Shown here: one piece after another, positions 18,381-27,300 of the stretch
How positions within the stretch are numbered: position 1 is the stretch's first letter
How the letters are laid out: each line of letters starts with the position of its first letter
NCBI RefSeq assembly: GCF_015221875.1
Contig: NZ_JACYGY010000001.1
Coordinates: 682,001 to 746,000 of the forward strand
Length of the DNA stretch: 64,000 nucleotides
Reading direction: 5' to 3'
Source: Dyadobacter subterraneus
Lineage (GTDB): Bacteria > Bacteroidota > Bacteroidia > Cytophagales > Spirosomataceae
Translations under genes and position numbers: made by a program
Notes under the pieces: generated by a model
The model's input: the letters and a program-made list of their open reading frames with translations, nothing else
What the model was told of the DNA's origin: nothing
Database searches by the model: none

Positions 18381-18416
18381 AAAAAAATCCTCCCAAAACA
18401 AAGTTCTGAGAGGATC
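18381..18416 (-). terminator. Terminator of the alpha/beta hydrolase gene
   Basis: Read on the minus strand: GGATCCTC...GGGAGGAT stem followed by seven T. Confidence 0.7.
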
Positions 18417-18438
18417 CTTTACTTCCAAAATATCAAGA

Positions 18439-19254
18439 TTATTTAATCGCAGCAATCTCTTCAATAATTGCAGAAACTTCATTAGGCTGAGAAAGATGCG
18501 CTGTATGTCCCGCTGTTAAGCTGTATACTTTTTTAATCGTTGTCGTTTTAATCATTTGATCCTGCAAATTGATACCGATCGCATGATCATTAATCGTACG
18601 AATGTAAAATTTTGTAACACTTCCGAAATTTGCGTCTGTTAAAGTCACTTTATTCGTCAAAGGCAAAAGTGGTTCTGTTCTGTTTTTTGATAAGATAAGT
18701 TGTTTAATTTCAGCACTTCCATCCTGGCAGAAAATATTGATCAGACTGTCTGATTTTACAGAGATTGTTGACTGGTCTGCACTTACTTCCAGAGCTTTTG
18801 GTAAAAGCGTTTGTTTATCAGCGCCGGAAATTTCAAATAAGGATTGTTGATTTTGGGGAAGAAATGCAGCCAAATAGACAAGTTTGGCTATTTTGGCAGG
18901 CACTTTTTCAGCAACCGCAGAAATCACCATGCCGCCCAAACTATGACCTACCAGAATTACCTTGGAAGGTTGTGCCTCAATAGCCGAAATTACTTTTGCG
19001 CTATAACTGTCCAGCGTCAAACCGGCAACTGGCGTAGTATCATCTCCGTGAGCGGGCAATTCCACGGCAACAACAGTAAATCCTTTTTTCTCTAAATTAC
19101 TTTTGACAATTTTCCAGGTAAAAGCGCCCTGCCAGGCGCCATGGACTAAAACTACGGTTTCTGCTTTCTTTTCAGGTGCCGGACTGGATTCTGAATTACA
19201 TGAAGTGAATGCCATTGTAAGCAAAATTGCCAGGGATGTGATGATCGTTTTCAT
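18439..19254 (-). CDS. Alpha/beta hydrolase lipoprotein (EstC-like esterase)
   Basis: 271 residues. A signal peptide with Bacteroidota-type lipobox (ILLTMAFTSCNSESS, Cys19) predicts membrane anchoring. The hydrolase core shows oxyanion HG (VLVHGAWQGAFTW), nucleophile elbow GHSLGG (about residues 103-108), and a late His in LTAGHTAHLSQP. This pattern is that of small esterases related to plant methylsalicylate esterase/HNL and bacterial EstC. Substrate unknown. It has its own terminator and is divergent from the Crp-type regulator, which may control it. Confidence 0.85.
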   Translation of the reverse strand: MKTIITSLAILLTMAFTSCNSESSPAPEKKAETVVLVHGAWQGAFTWKIVKSNLEKKGFTVVAVELPAHGDDTTPVAGLTLDSYSAKVISAIEAQPSKVILVGHSLGGMVISAVAEKVPAKIAKLVYLAAFLPQNQQSLFEISGADKQTLLPKALEVSADQSTISVKSDSLINIFCQDGSAEIKQLILSKNRTEPLLPLTNKVTLTDANFGSVTKFYIRTINDHAIGINLQDQMIKTTTIKKVYSLTAGHTAHLSQPNEVSAIIEEIAAIK

Positions 19255-19495
19255 TGTTTTTAAGGATTATGTTTTGAAAATAATTTGTTTGTTTTTTGAT
19301 AGGTCAAAGGTAGAAGCGGCCCCCGGCAATAATTTTCACCTATGTTAAAAAGCGACGAAACGGTATAAAATATGATATCAGGCGAAAAGAGTGCAGGAAA
19401 TAAGTGGTACCTTAGTTCTATGAAAAGTGTGGTATAGAATCAGTTATTTTCAGTTTTGGTATCCGCAGTTTTATTTCTTAAAATCAAATTTTACA

Positions 19496-20089
19496 ATGCT
19501 TTTAAGTCCTAAGGAAACATTACATAATAGCCTCAGTCATTTTGCGCAGCTTAGTGAAGAAGATATCCGGCTGGCAGATCATATGTGGACGCACAGGAAA
19601 ATTGCAAAAAATGAATTTTTCAATTTCCGTAATTCCGTTTGCAGACAAATCGGTTTTATCGTCAAAGGATTGTTCCGGGTTTATTACACGGATTTAAAAA
19701 CAGAGACGGAACATAATATTTATTTCATCCCGGAAAACACATTTCTGGTTTCCCTGAAAAGTTTCCTGACGCAGACAGCCTGTCCGTATAGTATTGAAGC
19801 CCTTGAAGATTCCGAATTGATCGTGATCAGTCATGAAAATTTATTATCGCTGTACCCGCAATCACACGGTTGGGAGCGTTTTGGAAGACTTTTAGCCGAA
19901 CAATACTATGTTTACAGCCAAACTAAGGCAGAGGGTTTGTTAAGCCAGTCAGCCGAGGATCGCTATCTTTCCCTGTTGGCCGAATTCCCGGATGTTGCCA
20001 ATCGCGTTTCGCTGGGACATGTAGCCTCTTATCTTGGAATCAAAGGCCCTTCCCTAAGCAGAATCCGTGCGCAAATGGCAGGGAAATAA
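19496..20089 (+). CDS. Crp/Fnr family transcriptional regulator
   Basis: 197 residues from ATG 19496 (a GTG 23 codons upstream is in frame but precedes the domain). The N-terminal cyclic-nucleotide-binding-like barrel (IGFIVKGLFRVYYTDLKTETEHNIYF) lacks the classic cAMP phosphate-binding RRSxE motif. The C-terminal winged helix (RVSLGHVASYLGIKGPSLSRIRAQM) binds DNA. This subfamily is very common in Bacteroidota, usually next to the gene it controls; here the divergent alpha/beta hydrolase is the natural candidate (inference). Confidence 0.88.
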   Translation: MLLSPKETLHNSLSHFAQLSEEDIRLADHMWTHRKIAKNEFFNFRNSVCRQIGFIVKGLFRVYYTDLKTETEHNIYFIPENTFLVSLKSFLTQTACPYSIEALEDSELIVISHENLLSLYPQSHGWERFGRLLAEQYYVYSQTKAEGLLSQSAEDRYLSLLAEFPDVANRVSLGHVASYLGIKGPSLSRIRAQMAGK

Positions 20090-20123
20090 ATGTAATAAAT
20101 TGCCAAAGTTTGGCGACGAGCCA

Positions 20124-20156
20124 CCCGTCCGGCGGCTTTTTTCGCCGTCGGACGGG
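20124..20156. repeat. GC-rich palindrome, inverted relative of 18183-18214
   Basis: CCCGTCCGGCGGC / GCCGTCGGACGGG with a T-rich loop (TTTTTTC), the reverse orientation of the copy at 18183. It also lies 35 nt past the Crp-type gene and may terminate transcription. Confidence 0.75.
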
Positions 20157-20217
20157 TTAACAAACCCGGCAACAAGTCTAAAAATTTCAGCCCTCCACAG
20201 ATCAACAAAAAAGTAAA

Positions 20218-20589
20218 ATGTCAAAAATAGTAAATGTTTTCAGGATGAAATGTCCGCGTTGTCATCAGGGAAACCTGTTTACAAAACGGAATCCATATAG
20301 TCTGAAAGACGCATTAAAAATGCCTGATAATTGTCCCGTTTGTGGTCAGGATTTCAAAATCGAACCTGGTTTTTATATCGGCGCTTTATGGACAAGTTTT
20401 CCAATCGTCATTTTCCTGATGACACTTTTATCTGTGCTTTTACTTGTCTTTGTCAAAATGCAGTTAGAATGGTTTTTCGTCGCCATTACCATCATTCTGT
20501 TTTCCTTGCAGCCAATAATCATTCGCTTGGGAAGGGCAATATGGATCAATATTTTTGTTGACTTTGAAGAAAATGCGGAGAATAAATGA
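20218..20589 (+). CDS. DUF983 family zinc-ribbon membrane protein
   Basis: 123 residues. Two Cys pairs (MKCPRCHQGNLF and NCPVCGQDF) form a zinc ribbon, followed by two transmembrane helices (about 60-82 and 87-105). The FKIEPGFYIGALWTSF block is the DUF983 signature. Function of the family is unknown; some members lie near cytochrome oxidase genes, not here. Confidence 0.85.
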   Translation: MSKIVNVFRMKCPRCHQGNLFTKRNPYSLKDALKMPDNCPVCGQDFKIEPGFYIGALWTSFPIVIFLMTLLSVLLLVFVKMQLEWFFVAITIILFSLQPIIIRLGRAIWINIFVDFEENAENK

Positions 20590-20591
20590 AT

Positions 20592-20780
20592 TAATCTCCG
20601 CAAATTTGCGGAGATTATAAATTGATATTTTGAAATATTGCTCGACCAGAAGTAAGATTTAATATTCTGATTAACAGCTATTTGAAAATAAATTTTCGTC
20701 ACTATCTGACTATCATTCTCATCTGTATTATTTAAAATGCGGAAAATAAATTTGCTAATCTCCGCAAATTTGCGGAGATT
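20592..20780. repeat. Two identical 24-bp perfect palindromes with short flanking homology
   Basis: The palindrome with half AATCTCCGCAAA / TTTGCGGAGATT occurs at 20593-20616 and again at 20757-20780. Each is preceded by a related sequence (AATGCGGAGAATAAAT and AATGCGGAAAATAAAT). The second ends 27 nt before the fic ATG; the first directly follows the DUF983 stop. They could be operators, paired stem-loops, or ends of a miniature element. Confidence 0.8.
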
Positions 20781-20807
20781 GTTTCTAGTATTCACCGCAG
20801 AAAAATA

Positions 20808-21914
20808 ATGAGCCTATACATCCACCAAAGAAAAAACTGGCCTCAATTTAGTTGGGATGAAGCTGAGCTTTCGACAGTTTTGGGAGAGGTGCGTTATGTT
20901 CAGGGAAAGATTGCAGGACGAATGGAGGCTTTGGGTTTTTCATCAAAAGCGGAAACCATATTAAAAACACTTACCGAAGATGTTTTAAAATCGTCGGAAA
21001 TTGAAGGCGAAGTATTGGGACGTGAAGAAGTGCGTTCATCTATTGCAAGACGGTTGGGCATAGAAATCGCCGGGCTCGTTCCTTCCGACCGGAACGTGGA
21101 TGGCGTCGTGGAAATGACGCTGGATGCTACCCAGAAATACAATCATGAACTGACAAAAGATCGTTTGCTGGGTTGGCAATCATCCTTATTTCCATCCGGA
21201 CGAAGCGGTATGTATCAAATCCTGACTGGAAAATGGCGGGACAATGAGAAAGGTCCGATGCAGGTAGTTTCCGGTCCGTTGGGAAGAGAAACAGTACATT
21301 TTGAAGCACCGGATGCAACACGTGTTGAACACGAAATGGCACAATTTCTGAGCTGGTTTAATAGTGCTGCTAATATAGATCCGGTCATCAAGTCGGGAAT
21401 TGCTCATTTGTGGTTTGTGACAATACATCCTTTTGATGACGGAAATGGCCGGATTGCGCGGGCCATCGCAGATATGCAGCTTGCCCGGACGGAAGGCAGC
21501 GGTCAGCGGTATTACAGCATGTCGGCGCAGATCAGAAAACGTAGAAATGAATATTATGCCATACTGGAAAAAACACAAAAGGGCGACCTTGATATAACGC
21601 TCTGGCTTCAATGGTTTTTGTCCTGCATGCGCGATGCTTTGCAGGTAACCGAAGAAACGCTGAATGTGGTTTTGCAAAGGGTATCGTTTTGGGACAAACA
21701 TGCTGCAACGCCACTTAATGAGCGTCAACGTTTCATGATAAACAAAATGCAGGAAGATTTTTTTGGAAAACTGACTTCCTCCAAATGGGCGAAAATGACA
21801 AAGTGTTCCCAGGATACTGCCGGCAGGGATATTCAGGATTTGATTGGAAAAGGAGTATTGGCAAAAGATGGAGGCGGGGGCAGAAGCAGCGGCTATTTGC
21901 TGGTTTGGGAATAA
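20808..21914 (+). CDS. Fic family protein (AMPylator-type, with DUF4172 N-terminus)
   Basis: 368 residues. The N-terminal ~110 residues (IHQRKNWPQFSWDEAEL) fit DUF4172/Fic_N. The Fic motif HPFDDGNGR is at 207-215 with catalytic His207. A self-inhibitory helix (S62-SEI-E66-G67, S/T-x3-E-G) lies N-terminal, so it is a class II Fic that should be autoinhibited. A winged-helix-like domain forms the C-terminus (SSKWAKMTKCSQDTAGRDIQDLIGKGVL). Fic enzymes transfer AMP from ATP onto protein hydroxyls; the target is unknown. Confidence 0.93.
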   Translation: MSLYIHQRKNWPQFSWDEAELSTVLGEVRYVQGKIAGRMEALGFSSKAETILKTLTEDVLKSSEIEGEVLGREEVRSSIARRLGIEIAGLVPSDRNVDGVVEMTLDATQKYNHELTKDRLLGWQSSLFPSGRSGMYQILTGKWRDNEKGPMQVVSGPLGRETVHFEAPDATRVEHEMAQFLSWFNSAANIDPVIKSGIAHLWFVTIHPFDDGNGRIARAIADMQLARTEGSGQRYYSMSAQIRKRRNEYYAILEKTQKGDLDITLWLQWFLSCMRDALQVTEETLNVVLQRVSFWDKHAATPLNERQRFMINKMQEDFFGKLTSSKWAKMTKCSQDTAGRDIQDLIGKGVLAKDGGGGRSSGYLLVWE

Positions 21915-21977
21915 TTTGAAGATTAAAATGTAACACCGGCGATTTTTATCCGCCTCAAAATATTAGCATAAAACAAT

Positions 21978-22919
21978 ATGGAAATCACTTATTATTTAAA
22001 CGAAAGCGAAGAAGAGAATTTGTTTTGTCGCATCAGTGACGGCGCTGAAACGGTATCTTTTCCACTGGGTTACAATGTTGAGGATGGCGAATGGGATGAA
22101 GAAAACGCGGAAGTTTCTCCGGACGATCCCTATTTTTATTCGCTCATGAGTTTAAAATCCTATCTCTCCGAAAGATATGAAACACTGTCATTTGGCGGTG
22201 AAAGCAATGTTTTGACTGTGTTAAAAAGCGAAGTGGAAGCCATTACGGAAGAAACGGGAATTCAGGGCATTGCACGTAATATGTTTGATAATGAAAATAC
22301 GCCGGAAGGAATTCCTGCTTATGACGAATTCATCCAGGCATTTGAGAAGTTTTCAGAACTTGAAGACGATGCATACGAAGCGCTCGTCATTGATAACACA
22401 CTGGAATTTGGCACGGAGGATGGTGACGATTTTCAAATGGATACCATGGCGGGACTTAAAGCGCGGTTAAGGTCTTTCATCGAAAAGAAATCCTATGCCG
22501 AACTGGGGGCCATGACCAGCAAATTTATCTGGAGTAAAATTTACAGCGATGCGGGGGGAATAGAAAAACATATTTTCCTGCCTGAAATGCTTCTGGAATG
22601 GGAAATATTCTGGGATAGTGAATATGAAGAAATCCAGAATGCCGGCAGCGACACAAAACATCTCGATAAAACCAAAGAAAAATCCTGGCGACAATTCCAG
22701 GTTTTTATGGCCTGTTACAGCGATTCCGTTGACATTATCCAGCTCGCCTTTGAAATTGATGACATGGAATTATACCCGATGATCGTGACCGTTATGCTGA
22801 GAATTTTCGATGCCGAAGTTTGTTTTGATGAATATTGTGAGGCAGAATTTAGCGGTGACGACTGGGAACAAATTGAAAGTAACGGCGTGCGGTTTTTTGT
22901 TAAGGAAGGCGATTTTTGA
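21978..22919 (+). CDS. Acidic hypothetical protein downstream of fic
   Basis: 313 residues, very rich in Asp/Glu (NVEDGEWDEENAEVSPDDPYF; EFGTEDGDDFQMDT), no signal peptide or membrane helix. The first ~65 residues loosely resemble the Arm DNA-binding fold of Bacteroidota integrases, but no catalytic domain follows. The middle is helical (TKEKSWRQFQVFMACYSDSV). It starts 63 nt behind fic on the same strand, so cotranscription is likely and it could be a Fic partner or target (inference). Ends in a perfect hairpin. Confidence 0.6.
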   Translation: MEITYYLNESEEENLFCRISDGAETVSFPLGYNVEDGEWDEENAEVSPDDPYFYSLMSLKSYLSERYETLSFGGESNVLTVLKSEVEAITEETGIQGIARNMFDNENTPEGIPAYDEFIQAFEKFSELEDDAYEALVIDNTLEFGTEDGDDFQMDTMAGLKARLRSFIEKKSYAELGAMTSKFIWSKIYSDAGGIEKHIFLPEMLLEWEIFWDSEYEEIQNAGSDTKHLDKTKEKSWRQFQVFMACYSDSVDIIQLAFEIDDMELYPMIVTVMLRIFDAEVCFDEYCEAEFSGDDWEQIESNGVRFFVKEGDF

Positions 22920-22952
22920 GGTGCTAAAAATAAGTGTCACCTCAAAAATCGC
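22909..22952. terminator. Perfect 15-bp hairpin overlapping a stop codon (bidirectional terminator)
   Basis: Arms GCGATTTTTGAGGTG and CACCTCAAAAATCGC, loop 14 nt. The left arm contains the TGA of the acidic protein. It has A/T tracts on both sides and lies between convergent genes. Confidence 0.7.
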
Positions 22953-22992
22953 TGATATTTAAAAGCAAAAAGACAGATTGAAAAAGGAATGA

Positions 22993-23748
22993 TCACAATA
23001 TTCTTTTTTCAATCGCTTTGCCCCAAAACTTACCAAGTACAACAACACCTTCTTCATTAGGATGCAGATAAAATGTTCCCTGCTGTCCTTTTTCCGGTTT
23101 CAGTAATTGGAGATAATGTTTTTTGAAATATTTAAACGCCTTGGTATCGCCCTTGAAAACCCGTCCCGGATCCGAAGTTTTGTATTCCGAAATCATGCCG
23201 TCGATCTCAGGAATATAAGTTTCCAACCTGTCCAGGCCTTCTTGCAGATATTTGGAGCTGTTGTAAGTATTGGTACTATACCAGATCGGATGATGCACAA
23301 TCACCTTGCTGCCCGGATACTTTTTGAGCAGCGTTGAAATAATAGTCTGCATATTTTTCTTATAATCTTCCCTGGAAACCGGCGAGCCATTCGGCCCCTG
23401 TATGGCACTGTCATTGGTACCCAGTTTCATGGAAAATACGAGCTGGTGATCTTTTTTTAGGAACAGACTATCGGCCGCCTCAATTACTTTCACAAAATAC
23501 TTCCCGCTTCCCGGCAGCCAATCCAAAGTAGTAGACCCGCTCCGTCCCAAATTAGCAAAAACCACATCCTGAACTCCTTTTTGCTCCTTCAAATAATTGA
23601 CCGCATGCGTCGGCGGAGGAAACCCATCCGGCCCACCTTTGCCCTGGGTGATGCTGTTGCCAATGAAGACGATGGCGAGGTTTTGGTTTTTTTGGGCGTA
23701 GGTTGTGAGGGTGATTAGGAGGAGGAGTAGGGTGGGTTTTAGGTTCAT
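22993..23748 (-). CDS. SGNH/GDSL hydrolase, secreted
   Basis: 251 residues with a signal peptide (MNLKPTLLLLLITLTTYAQ). Block I IVFIGNSITQGKGG gives the Ser nucleophile, block II NLGRSGSTT the Gly, block III GTND the Asn, block V YLHPNEEG the His. The Asp three residues before that His (DxxH) is Phe (FYLH), so the triad seems to be a Ser-His dyad or uses another acid. Such enzymes deacetylate or de-esterify glycans in the periplasm. Isolated gene. Confidence 0.85.
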   Translation of the reverse strand: MNLKPTLLLLLITLTTYAQKNQNLAIVFIGNSITQGKGGPDGFPPPTHAVNYLKEQKGVQDVVFANLGRSGSTTLDWLPGSGKYFVKVIEAADSLFLKKDHQLVFSMKLGTNDSAIQGPNGSPVSREDYKKNMQTIISTLLKKYPGSKVIVHHPIWYSTNTYNSSKYLQEGLDRLETYIPEIDGMISEYKTSDPGRVFKGDTKAFKYFKKHYLQLLKPEKGQQGTFYLHPNEEGVVVLGKFWGKAIEKRIL

Positions 23749-23785
23749 GGGTTATTACAGCTTTAATTTATTACACGATTTAAGT

Positions 23786-24304
23786 CTACTTTTTAAGTTT
23801 CACTTTAAGTCCAGGTACAGCAGAGATAATATTTTTAAATTGAATTACATCGTCAATTGTAAAGGCTCGTTTAGGAATTACATTGGCGCTACCATCTGAA
23901 ACTTTTAAAAGAAAAAAATTTCTAGTTTCTATTACGGAATGTAATTTTTCTAATGACATTTGAATATTGAAACTTTCGCCGGTAAAACTAAAATAGTTTG
24001 AATCAACCTTTATAAGCATGTTTTCTACGAGTGGATCTTTTGTTTTTAACAGGCTTGGAACTTGAAGTTTAGCTGTTATTTCGGAAATGAAAATCATAAA
24101 TAATTGTAGAAATATGGGAAAGAAAAAACCGAAACTTAGGACAAGACTCCCATTACTAATATTAAATATGAATAGCAGAATCATTAGAGAAAGAAGGGCA
24201 ATTCCGATTACTCTAAGTACTCTTACCACAAACTTTGATTTCGATATCTCAACTAAACTTTCATATAGTTCATTTTCTGTAAGTTTAAAAGTAGCTGTTA
24301 TCAT
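23786..24304 (-). CDS. YcxB-like two-helix membrane protein
   Basis: 172 residues from ATG 24304 (the frame stays open upstream but would run into the helicase gene). Two adjacent transmembrane helices (about 28-50 and 52-75) and a C-terminal domain with FSFTGESFNIQMSLEKLHSVIETRNFFLLKV, characteristic of YcxB-like proteins. It follows the PLD-helicase gene by 56 nt on the same strand, so they may be cotranscribed. Function unknown; a membrane partner of the helicase is conceivable but unproven. Confidence 0.7.
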   Translation of the reverse strand: MITATFKLTENELYESLVEISKSKFVVRVLRVIGIALLSLMILLFIFNISNGSLVLSFGFFFPIFLQLFMIFISEITAKLQVPSLLKTKDPLVENMLIKVDSNYFSFTGESFNIQMSLEKLHSVIETRNFFLLKVSDGSANVIPKRAFTIDDVIQFKNIISAVPGLKVKLKK

Positions 24305-24360
24305 TACAACTTTATATTTAGTGAATAAAGAATATTTAAATTTTAATAATAAGATGAATT

Positions 24361-27300
24361 TTACCCAACCGCCATCTTCGCAGTTTCCTTCCACATATAA
24401 TGTGGTATCGGCTCTTCCAATTTCCAGTGAATGTTCATCGGTTTTGAACCATAATGATCCAGATAATTTGCCGCTCCTAGAAAAACGTAGGCAAAAGTAT
24501 TTCCAAATTCGTCATCGTTTCTTTCCCTTACAAAAAGTAAAATGATTTTTCCCTTTTCTTCTTGCTTTATATATGATAATCCTTTTCCAGTTTCCGGTCT
24601 TGCACTGTTTTGAGACTGCCAGTGGAATAGCGTTTCGCTGACTGCGTAATCATTATACAAAGTGGTAGGAGAGTAATTTTCTTCTGTTTTTTTAAGAGTG
24701 ATAAGTAACAGTTCCGTTTTCTTGCTGTCAAGATTTACTACGCCTTCCCGGTTGCTGGATTTTCTTTCAAATGTGCTGTCGCCAAATGCCACTAGAATTT
24801 GCTCACGCGTGTAACGACTATGTACTTTCAAAGGTTGCGCGTACGGAAGATCAATATCCAATTCAATATGAGAAATTTGATCAATTAAAAGTTCTAGAAC
24901 CTCCACGATCTCCTTGACCAGAATTGAATTGTCGCCTATTTTTTGAATACTTGTTTGAAGGTTTTCAGAGCCAGCATTGGTCTGCCAAAAGTCATAATGC
25001 AGCATGGTGAGCATTAGTCTTTCTGATTCATCAAACTCGGTAATATTGATTTGAAAATCTCGTTTGGCAAGTTTTAAAATAAATGACAAATAACTGTATG
25101 AATTACAGCAGAGCCATTTTTTTGCAATCGCTCTTTTTATTTCTATTTCATTATTTACTGAGAAATCGTTAGCTTGATTGGCAAAAAAACATAATCTACT
25201 CCAAGTACCTTTTTTGTAAATAGCTTGAAGAGGAATATGATAGAATTCTGTAAAATTTTTAAGTGTTAGCGGTAAAGTCGTTTGATGTTTGAAGTTGGCA
25301 ATTTTATTTATCAATTGTTTGCTGCTCAATTGCGTGGCAGCCTTGATATTTTGTAAAATAAAATCCTTCGCCTTTTTTTCTAAAACAATGGAACAGCCTA
25401 GTGGTAAATGTGGAAAATCACGTTCAAGTTCGTCTTTGGTGGATGTGTTGGTTTTGCCAATCAAGGCTCTGAATTTACCTTCAAAATCATACTCAGATCT
25501 AGCATTTCCTACAAAATCCAGAACAGTCAGGCATTCTTTTCTTTCTGATAAGCGTAACCCTCTTCCCAATTGCTGTAAAAATACGGTAAGACTTTCCGTT
25601 GGCCTTAGAAACAAAACGGTATCTAATTCTGGAATATCAACGCCCTCATTGAAGATATCAACCGCAAATAAATAATTTATTTCCTTCTTTCTAAACCTGG
25701 ATTTAATCGTCGATCTCAACTCTTCCCGATCATTACCACTCACAAGATAATCTGCTTTTAGGCCGGCCAGCGCAAATTTTTCCGCCATGTAAGATGCGTG
25801 TTCCCTAGTAATACAAAAACCTAACGCGCGCACATCTTCATAGTCCCGCAGATATTTTGCGCAGTTATTTATGATTTCGCCAACCCGGATATCGTTTTGA
25901 GTATAAATTCTGGTTAGTTCTGCCGGCAAATACCGTCCGTTTTGCCAAGATGCGTTCGATAAATCAACGCTATCAGTAATACCAAAATATTGAAAAGGAC
26001 AAAGCAACTTTCTATTTAACGCTTCGGGTAACCGGATTTCTGCCGCAATAGTATTATCAAAATCAGCAAGGATATTTGCATTGTCCATCCTTTCTGGCGT
26101 TGCGGTTAGTCCTAGTAAAATCTTTGGTTTAAATTTTTCTAAAATTGGCCGATAACTATCTGCGGTAATGTGGTGTACTTCATCCACAATTATAAAATCA
26201 TAGTAGTTTTTAGAAAGCGTTATTGTGCCAATTCTGTTTTTCAAAGTGGCCACAGAGGCAAAGACAAATTCATAACGATCTGGTTCTATTCCTTCTACCC
26301 AAAGCTCTCCAAAATTATTATCTTTTAAAATTCCGGCAAATGTCGCTCTTGCCTGTACAAGAATTTCCTTTCGATGTGCAACGAAGAGAAGCCGGGCGTT
26401 AGGGTTTTTAACATAATACCTTTTGAAATCAAAGGCAGATATAACTGTTTTTCCCGTTCCGGTTGCGGCTACTAAAAGATTTCTATATCGATTATGAATT
26501 ATTCTTTCAGCAGCTAGTTTTTCTAAAATTTCAGCTTGAAATGGGAAAGGATTTAATTCAAAGTAAGACGAAGCTTCATTTTTGTCTCTACTTTTTTCTC
26601 TTTTAAGAGCAACTTTTAGTTTTTCAGTATGTTCACCAAGTCGGAATATTTCAAATTCATTATCCTCCCAATAGGTCTCAAAAGTTTTGGAAAACTTATC
26701 AATAATGTGTCCAACTTCCTGCGTTGTAACTTTAAGATTCCATTCCAAACCGCTGGTTAAAGCACTTCTGGACAAATTGGAAGATCCAATATAACCCGTA
26801 TTAAAACCGGTATTTCTGAAAAATAAATAGGATTTTGCATGAAGGCGCTCATTCTCTGTATTGTACGAAATCTTAACTTCTGTATTGGGTAAGCCAGCTA
26901 GAAATTCCACTGCGATCAAATCAGTAGCTCCCATATAGGAAGTTGTAATAACTTTCAACGAATTTCCCCTGCTGGTATATTCTTCCAATTCTTTTTTGAA
27001 GATCCTTATACCTGACCACTTAATAAAAGAAACCAGAAAATAAATTTTGTCTGATGAAAGAATCTCCTTTCTCAATTCGCTGTCAAGAGAAATCCCAACA
27101 TTCGATCCTGTGAATAATTCGCTCTGGCTTAGGCGTGTATAGGGTGTGATCTCTTTTAAGCGTTTGTCAAAATCCGAGAAGGGCGCATCTATTTTTGAAA
27201 ATACTGCATTCAATATCCTACCATTGACCGTAATCAAATCATCGTTGAAATCTGTATCTGCCAATTCATCACGTAATAGTCGAATGATTTTATTCGAGAT

